A DNA stretch of 25,246 nt from Falciphora oryzae. Taxonomy: Eukaryota; Ascomycota; Sordariomycetes; Magnaporthales; Magnaporthaceae. A program made the translations under genes and the position numbers. Below the pieces are notes generated by a model, which worked only from the letters and a program-made list of their open reading frames with translations, did not search any database and was not told the origin of the DNA. Where the stretch lies: assembly GCA_000733355.1 (NCBI GenBank), contig JNVV01000017.1:180786-206031 (forward strand), read 5' to 3'. Shown one piece after another: positions 19,811 to 25,246 of this stretch (the first letter of the stretch is position 1; each line of letters opens with the position of its first letter).

Positions 19811-20554
19811 TTAGTAACGGCCGCTGCGCCATGTCTGCTCGATCCTTCTGGGCGTGCCAAAAGTGGACCCTTTAGGCTCCCGGGCCTCGAGCTGCTCCAG
19901 GTCCCGCTTGGCCGCGCCGATGTTCTTCTTAAACCGCTCGACGTCCTCCTTGGACATCTCGCCGCCACGGTGGCCCTTGCCCGAGCTGGGCGTGCCAGAG
20001 GTTGCGCTCCTGGGCTCCCGAGCCTCCAGGTGTTCGGCGTCCCGCTTGCTGAGCTTGGCCATGATCCGCTCGGCCTCCTCCTTCGACAGCTCACCGGGAC
20101 GCCTGCCACCCTTGGGAATGCCGCCCGCCCTGTCCCGGCGGGCCTCGAGGTGCTCGAAGTCTCGCTTGATGTTCTTTGGGCGGACGTCGACCTTAGGCTC
20201 CCGGGCTTCGGGCTGCCTGGCCTTCAGGCCGGGTCCCATAAGCGCGCCGCAGCCCCGGGGTCCGCACGCACTAGAGTTCGGGGAGTAGCTTTTCTTGGTG
20301 CGACGTGCCTCGAGCTGGGCGGGTTCGTCGCGGTTTCCCAGCGTAGCCTTGGCCTTGGGTCCGGTCTTGCAGCCGGAGGGCGGGCACATGCGCAGGTCGG
20401 CACCACGCGCCTCGAGCTGGACGGGCGCGGCGGGCTCGTCCCGGGCCTCGAGCTGGACGGGCGTGGTGAGCCCGTCCCGGGCCGCAACGACGGGCGCTGC
20501 GGCGACCTGCGTGGCTGCGAGAGCCAGGAAGGCGGCGAAGGCGGAGAAGTGCAT
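19811..20554 (-). CDS. Secreted precursor-like protein with KR sites and LEAR repeats
   Basis: 248 codons including TAA give 247 residues. The ATG at 20554 is chosen because it starts a clear signal peptide (MHFSAFAAFLALAATQVAAA, then PVVAARDG). The upstream part of the open frame is the CT-rich leader. The mature part is built from short repeats. [QH]LEAR recurs six times, with a variant QPEAR. KRDxE[HQ]LEAR occurs at residues 130, 170 and 216. SKE[ED][AV]ER lies between the last two KR sites. Two C-x4-C pairs (CPPSGC at 57-62, CGPRGC at 97-102) sit in the first half. Signal peptide plus regularly spaced KR sites is the layout of Kex2-processed precursors, as in fungal pheromones, repellent-type peptides and dikaritin RiPP precursors. 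It is not a recognised pheromone (no WCxxxGQxC). No RiPP modification genes (UstYa-type) are visible nearby. The release of peptides is inference. Confidence 0.8.
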   Translation of the reverse strand: MHFSAFAAFLALAATQVAAAPVVAARDGLTTPVQLEARDEPAAPVQLEARGADLRMCPPSGCKTGPKAKATLGNRDEPAQLEARRTKKSYSPNSSACGPRGCGALMGPGLKARQPEAREPKVDVRPKNIKRDFEHLEARRDRAGGIPKGGRRPGELSKEEAERIMAKLSKRDAEHLEAREPRSATSGTPSSGKGHRGGEMSKEDVERFKKNIGAAKRDLEQLEAREPKGSTFGTPRRIEQTWRSGRY

Positions 20555-20744
20555 CGTGATAAGGAAACAAAACAGAAGGAAAAGACAAAGGAAAAAAGAC
20601 AAGGAAATGGGATGACGGTAATGAGAAACTGAAGCCCGGAGATGGTGCTGGGGAGCAGAATCGTGGTGAGTTGTCATCGGCAGAGGAGGCGAGCAGATCA
20701 ACAGAGTCCTGGCGGTCGGTCGTCAGGCGATGCGGCTTGGGTTT
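20555..20744 (-). promoter_or_regulatory. Short upstream region of the precursor gene
   Basis: The bases just upstream of the ATG are strongly C/T-rich on the coding strand (TTTCCTTGTCTTTTTTCC), a common core-promoter/leader feature in fungi. Only about 190 bases separate the start from the end of the WD40 remnant on the same strand, so further promoter elements probably lie within that dead gene. Confidence 0.45.
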
Positions 20745-21780
20745 CTGTTCAATGTTCCATATTGAGACATAGCCATCCTTCCCCCTGAACCCCATCAGCC
20801 GCCCGCTAGGGGAAACAACAAATTCACCCTTTTGGCGTTCAAGTTTAGCCAGCGAGGGCCAGTGTCAGCCGTCACAGTGACAAAGGCATCTTCTTCGCAG
20901 TAGCTGACCGTATCCATCGCCGTGGTAAATGCGATGTGCACATCGAGATGTGGGTTGATATGCGCGGTTGCTTCCGTGCTGCTGGGGTCCCACAGTGTGA
21001 TCGCATCGCCGGTTCTGGATGCGAGCACCTTGCCGTTGGGTGACCAAGCCATCTTTCCACTGATGTTTGTGCGAAACGTCTTGAGAAGCTCTCTGCTTCC
21101 CACAGCATCCCACATTGTCAGTTTCCAGTCGGAGACGCAGGATTGTCCAGAGCCACACGCCGGCACTTCCACCGTATGCTATCGTATGCCCATCCAGAGC
21201 AATAGCGACACATACAGTGTATCCCCGATAGTCCAGAGCCCGCAAACATACCCCATTCTCAGGGTCCCAAAGACGAATGGCATCGCCCATGGACGCTGAG
21301 GCCGGCAACCCGCTCGGCAAGAAATCGACTTGGAGTACTCCATCCTTGTGCTCTTTCAGTTTCCTGACGGGCTGCAGTTCGGGCGGGAAGTTCGTCTTTC
21401 CAACTCGCACAAAGTCTGGGACTGACCACAGGAGAATTTCTCCATTCTCGAAACCGGCGGCCACAGTCCGCCCATCGCGTGAGAAGGCCACATCCTTAGG
21501 CAGAGTTTTGACAACTACAGCATTTGGCCAGTACCGCCCCACAAATAGGATCTAGGATCGCCACGCGCTGTCCGTCGATGCCACCCACTGCTGCGAGGAG
21601 ACCGACGCCTAAGAAAGCGAGGGACGTTCGGGAAGCCGAATACAAAAGCCCCCTGTCGAACGTCCGCGAACATGTGACCAAGACGGATCCAGATGCTGAG
21701 TCCCATATACTGATCTTGTCTGCTTTCCCCACAGCCAAAAGCTTGCTATCCGGAGAAAAGGCCAGCGATGTGGGGTTATA
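20745..21780 (-). pseudogene. WD40 beta-propeller remnant, probably from an NLR sensor
   Basis: Reading right to left on the minus strand, at least seven WD40 blade ends are recognisable across three or more frames: SLAFSPDSKLLAVG...ISIWD, RTSLAFLGVG...VAILD, DVAFSRDGRTVAAG...ILLWS, DGVLQVDFLPSG...IRLWD, VAIALDGHTIAYGG...LTMWD, MAWSPNGKVLAS...ITLWD, and VVSPSGRLMG...VSIWN. The frame changes lie near 21500-21540, 21160-21190 and 20815, and a TGA sits at 20795. No start and no upstream NACHT or other domain is visible; the homology simply begins near 21780. Fungal WD40 arrays of this type form the ligand-sensing C-terminus of NWD/HET-E-like NLRs, but stand-alone WD40 proteins also exist, so the origin is a guess. 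The WD40 call itself is firm. Confidence 0.88.
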
Positions 21781-21831
21781 TATTATGCCGCTTGGTTCGA
21801 ATGGAAATCTGACGAGGCCTCGGCTTTTTAG

Positions 21832-22140
21832 CTAGAGTACCCTGACGAGACTGTTGGACAAGACATCGGCAAACTACCTTCTGAGGAGGCTAGATTTGGG
21901 TTCGAAAACCAAGGGGGGACGATAAATCTGGAGTGGGAACTTGGCCATCAGCATGAGCGCTTCCTCGTCCGTCTATTCGCCGGCTTCCCACTTAAAATTC
22001 GAAACGAAAACCCTAAGCGGGGCAGCCACTGTATCTGGAAAGCCAGCGTTGCACCGATGCTCGGGTTCCAGCGGTTCCTGTTCAGCGGCGTCGCCACCGC
22101 GATGCCCGATTCCCACGGGATCTGCCGGCCATCCTGGTAG
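21832..22140 (+). other. Unassigned open frame without ATG start
   Basis: About 102 sense codons run from just after a TAG at 21829 to a TAG at 22138. The first ATG lies late. The residues (EWELGHQHERFLVRLFAGF, GSHCIWKASVAPMLGF) look protein-like rather than low-complexity, but I do not recognise them. It lies between two decayed genes, so it may be a fragment of a third. Confidence 0.25.
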
Positions 22141-22174
22141 CAGGCCCTATTTAATTACCCCACGTACGACCGGT

Positions 22175-22546
22175 CGTGAACGCGGCACGGACTTGCCCCT
22201 TCAGTATCGCCACCGTGGTAAACCCCCTCTCTCCTCTACAGGGTGTAAGCCATATCGTGTTGTCGCCGCTGCTCCGGATCCAAGCGATCACCTCTCTCCC
22301 ACGGAATGCTTGAGCTGGGGAGGAGAATTGATCTCTCCTGCACGGGACGGAACTGATCGAAGTCCCCGCAAAAATCAACCACCGGGATGCCGCCGAAATC
22401 CCGGCTGGACTCCCGGAGCCTGCAGAGCTGTTCGTTGACGGCGTAGAGCGTCCGCACGCCCAACATGCTAACTTCGTCTATGATCAGGACGTGTTTCTCC
22501 TGCCAGTCCATCTTGGTTTGGCCGTCAATACGGAAAGATGCCAAGC
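22175..22546 (-). pseudogene. PIF1-like helicase fragment
   Basis: The minus frame from 22544 reads QTKMDWQEKHVLIIDEVSML, then GVRTLYAVNEQLCRLR, RDFGGIPVVDFCGDFDQFRP and VQERSILLPS. These are the Walker B (IIDEVSM) and GDxxQ-type motifs of PIF1 helicases (PF05970), which also occur in Helitron transposons and in the many PIF1-like genes of fungi. A TAG follows RQHDMAYTL at 22236. After a frame change, GFTTVAILKGQVRAA continues the homology to about 22175. Walker A and all later helicase motifs are missing. A possible 50-nt intron (GTAAGC ... TTCAG) lies directly upstream at about 22547-22596. This is a dead fragment of either a Helitron or a stand-alone helicase gene. Confidence 0.85.
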
Positions 22547-22701
22547 TGAATAGTGAGTGATTAAGCCAACACCTAGATCCAATCTGAGTGCTTACAACAG
22601 TGAAACACGAGCAGCTAGTGGAAACATAGCAGTGAAGGCTGTGGAGACCACCAGCTCGAGCTTCTCACAACTGATCCATACGAGGAGTCTCCGAAAGTCA
22701 A

Positions 22702-24672
22702 TCACAAGCCGGGGTTCTCCTCGGCCCAGCGCCAAACGTCTTGCTTCCCGGCCATGAGTGCGAGAAGGTACCTCTCCCAGTATCCCGTCAGCGGCTCCTC
22801 GGGAAGGACCTTTGACTGCGGGAGCTGATTGTGGGACCCTGCGTTCTTAACGTTGGCATCGTCGGCAAACACCCAGCGGAACTGTCCGTCGTCCTCCCTA
22901 ACCTCGTAAAGGCGCTCGGCGGGATAGTCGGGGAATTTCAGCTCGGGAGACCCGATCTCCCTGAGCGCTTCGCGCTCGGCCGCGTCGAGCCCGGAGCCCC
23001 GCTCCAGCCTCCAGAGGCCATTCTTGCCGAACCCCTCCTTGGCGCCGCCGACAAGCGGCTCGCACCTCCACGCCTCAGCGTCGTCCATGGCCAGCCCTTG
23101 GCACGCGAGCCGCACGCGGACCGAGCTGTGGATGCGCTCCGACGTGTTAACCAGGGCCTCAGGCGTCGGCGTGTTCGTGTCCGGGTCCGTCCGCTTGAAG
23201 AGGCCCGGGTGCCGGACGCTGCTGCCGATGACGCTCTGGATGCGGCTGGGGTAGCGGGTCTGGCCGAGGGCCCACGGCCGGGCGAGGGCCCAGCGGGGGT
23301 CGCCCTTGTCCTTCTCGAAGTCGGGGTGCTTGGTCGTCCTGCACTTGTCACAGCAGTCGGCTGTGTCTCGTTTGCCGAGGGGATTGGGGCCGTCGAAGAC
23401 GGGAGCCCTCGCCCAGGGGAGAGGCTTTCCTGCCCACCACGATGAGATGGCGGATGGCAGTTTGATCCGGTCGGCCCAGTTGGGAATAAAGGGGAAGGGG
23501 TGGACTGCTGAGTAGCTCAGGCTGTCGATCAAGGTCTGGCTCATGCGTGCAAAGTTGAACTCGACACCGACGGTGGAAAGCTGGTCGCACATCCCTGGGG
23601 GGAGGAAAAACATTACGTCAGCGGATGAAAAACAGGGATAGGAACAGAGTGGACGTACATGCAAGGGTGATATCGGCTATCTGCTGATCATACCAGCTGC
23701 CACCAACGTTAGAATGGCTTCCGCTGAACCAAACTTGCTTCAAATTGGTCACCGTATTCGTCGGAAGCCGCTCCCACAGGGCGGGTTTGAATGCGTCCCT
23801 CGGCTCGTCCAGAGCAAGGGCCTGGAACGCGTTCTTGACCCTGTCGGAAATCTCCGTGCCGCTGAACTTCCACTGGTCCGCAGACCCGTGCAGGCCCAGC
23901 CACGACACCGGCGGGATGCCCAGGGCGCCCACCGTGTCCCAGACGGCAAGGGCTTTGACTGTGATGTTGACACTTGGGTCTGACGCGAATGTGTCCCGCG
24001 TCAGGCCTTTTGTCTTCAGCCAGGCCTTGTAGTTCTTCTTCCTCTCGGAAGCCCACTCAGCCTTTTCGTCGGGATTCTTGCCCTTGTACTCCTTGATCAC
24101 GCCGACGGGGCAAAGGTAGTTGGTTAGGGCCCATTTCGCATTCGCAATGTTCTGGTAGTCCTCGAAAATGCGGTAGAAGTAGTCCAAGCCGTTCGTGGTG
24201 AGCAGGCCAATGGTGGCAATCATGTCTGCGACAGAGCGGGCCGTAAAGGCGCCGCGGGAGAAGCCCACGAGGATGATGTCGTCGCTGTCGATATAATTGG
24301 AACAGATGAAGTTGTAGCACTCGCGAACGTTCTCCTTCAGGCCCATGCCGCAGAAGCCGCCCGTGTACTGATCAATCTTGAGGGCGCCAGTGCCAACTCC
24401 GGGGTCGTAAAGGACGATCTGGTATGTGCCATCATGGCACTTCCGCTTGATAATGCGGGACAGGCGGGACACGTTTGACTGCGGCTCCCCTCTGCGTGGA
24501 TTCGTGTCAGCAGCAGACCCCCTTTCTGCTTTTTTTTTTTTTTTTAAGCCGCTGGCTGGGCTGTTTTCGATAATGCAATCTAGTTGGAGCCGTGAATTTA
24601 CCCCTTGGAGCCGAGCTCGTCCATCCAAGACCCATCGCAGCACACGACTAGCCGCTTGGAGGCATCCGCCAT
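22702..24672 (-). CDS. DUF2235 / Tle1-like alpha/beta-hydrolase protein
   Basis: Three exons, 24672-24602, 24491-23659 and 23594-22702, with introns of 110 and 64 nt (GTAAAT...GCAG; GTACGT...CCCAG), give 599 codons including TGA, so 598 residues. Exon 1, missed if only long frames are read, supplies MADASKRLVVCCDGSWMDEL, the conserved first strand and CDGSW motif. Then come QSNVSRLSRII, LYDPGVGTG, the nucleophile elbow GFSRGAFTARSV (Ser102), VKALAVWDTVGALG, and WFSGSHSNVGGSW followed across the second intron by ITLAWM. These are the landmarks of PF09994, whose bacterial Tle1 relatives are phospholipases. The fungal proteins have no settled substrate. The Asp of the usual HxDVGG motif is Asn here, which I believe also occurs in other fungal members. 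The frame is intact. The first intron carries a 16-nt homopolymer. Confidence 0.93.
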
Positions 24673-25246
24673 GGTGGCAGTCTGTCGATTTCCACCGATG
24701 CTTTGGGGGAGAATTAGGAGGACACTGGAGGGAACGGAGCAAAGTATCGCAGTAAATACACAAAGGAGGCAATGGAACAGAATAACCGGGGAGGGATGGA
24801 GGGGGAAAAAAAGAAAAGGATGAGAACGGCCAGGCTTTGGCGTCAGAATTGATGGCTGGACGTGCTCGATCTTATGGCGGGACGCCTCACGCCTAGCCTA
24901 GATCTCAGCGAATGGGGAAGATACAACCTCCAGCGCTAGGCTCGTCCCAAGCTGCGTCTGCGGTTTCATCCCACTACGCCCCTGTTTTTGATTGGCCGTC
25001 TGTCTCGGGTGGCTGCTCAGCTGCAGCTGCGGCAACGACTGACAGCTCCCGCTAAAGCTGTGACAGATCGGAGCTGAGAAGCACCAGACGGGGTGTGGCT
25101 GCTGGGTGGCCATCACATGCGATGCGCTAACAAACATTGACTCTGCTCCGCGGTGCAGCGCAGCGTTGCACGGGGGCAGCAGAGCAGCGCCCCCGTTCTC
25201 GACAATTCGAGTTATTTTATTGGACTTATTGGACGTCACAAGGCTG
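24673..25246. other. Upstream region of the DUF2235 gene, right edge
   Basis: The leader on the minus strand ends in GCCACCATGG, an excellent start context. About 570 bases upstream hold no recognised gene. A 113-codon minus frame there starts at GTG and has no family signature. Confidence 0.5.

Noticed and set aside
19781..20632. 283-codon plus-strand frame
   Set aside because: Antisense to the signal-peptide/KR-repeat protein; its own apparent repeats are reverse translations of the LEAR repeats.
24523..24772. Poly-lysine stretch and upstream extension of the DUF2235 frame
   Set aside because: The lysines are the A-run of the first intron read through; the spliced start at 24672 restores the conserved CDGSW motif.
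1..25246. tRNA, rRNA, CRISPR and bacterial-type operon signals
   Set aside because: None seen. The gene structures are eukaryotic with spliceosomal introns, and I found no convincing cloverleaf or direct-repeat/spacer array by eye.

Overview
The window looks like a subtelomere-like or accessory stretch of a filamentous ascomycete nuclear genome, most likely a Sordariomycete. The evidence is the short spliceosomal introns (62 to 110 nt, GTRAGT donors, several with CTAAC-like branch sites), the strong Kozak-type starts, and fungus-restricted families: HET, HeLo, NB-ARC/TPR NLR, DUF2235 and Kex2-processed secreted repeat proteins. The exon maps were built by hand from splice signals and frame continuity, and each spliced gene comes out as a whole number of codons.

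Left part (1-13.3 kb) is dominated by genes of fungal non-self recognition and regulated cell death. In order they are: a broken HET-domain gene (494-2530, +); a HeLo-like helical-bundle plus degenerate-kinase gene (6123-4333, -); head-to-head with it, a catalytically intact Ser/Thr kinase whose N-terminus has a tandem V/I-G-N-T-N repeat and a 48-residue proline-rich repeat (6577-8535, +); a foldback inverted repeat (8949-9232); a HeLo/NB-ARC/TPR NLR gene with an in-frame TGA in its HeLo part (9604-12784, +); and ankyrin-repeat debris on both sides of that NLR, the right-hand one containing a 49-nt assembly gap.

Middle part (13.3-19.8 kb) is gene-poor. It has a PhnB-like VOC-fold protein (14778-15284, +) and a secreted 14-cysteine protein (17767-16718, -).

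Right part (19.8-25.2 kb) has a secreted precursor-like protein with KR sites and LEAR repeats (20554-19811, -), a broken WD40 array (21780-20745, -), a PIF1-helicase remnant (22546-22175, -), and an intact three-exon DUF2235 alpha/beta hydrolase (24672-22702, -).

The most interesting unit is the divergent pair at 4.3-8.5 kb. One gene encodes a putative membrane-active bundle fused to a pseudokinase. The other encodes an active kinase with a short Asn/Gly/beta-branched repeat that could be an amyloid or beta-solenoid seed. This layout parallels the animal MLKL/RIPK3 necroptosis pair and sits next to a HeLo NLR. The architecture is read from the sequence; the functional link is inference.
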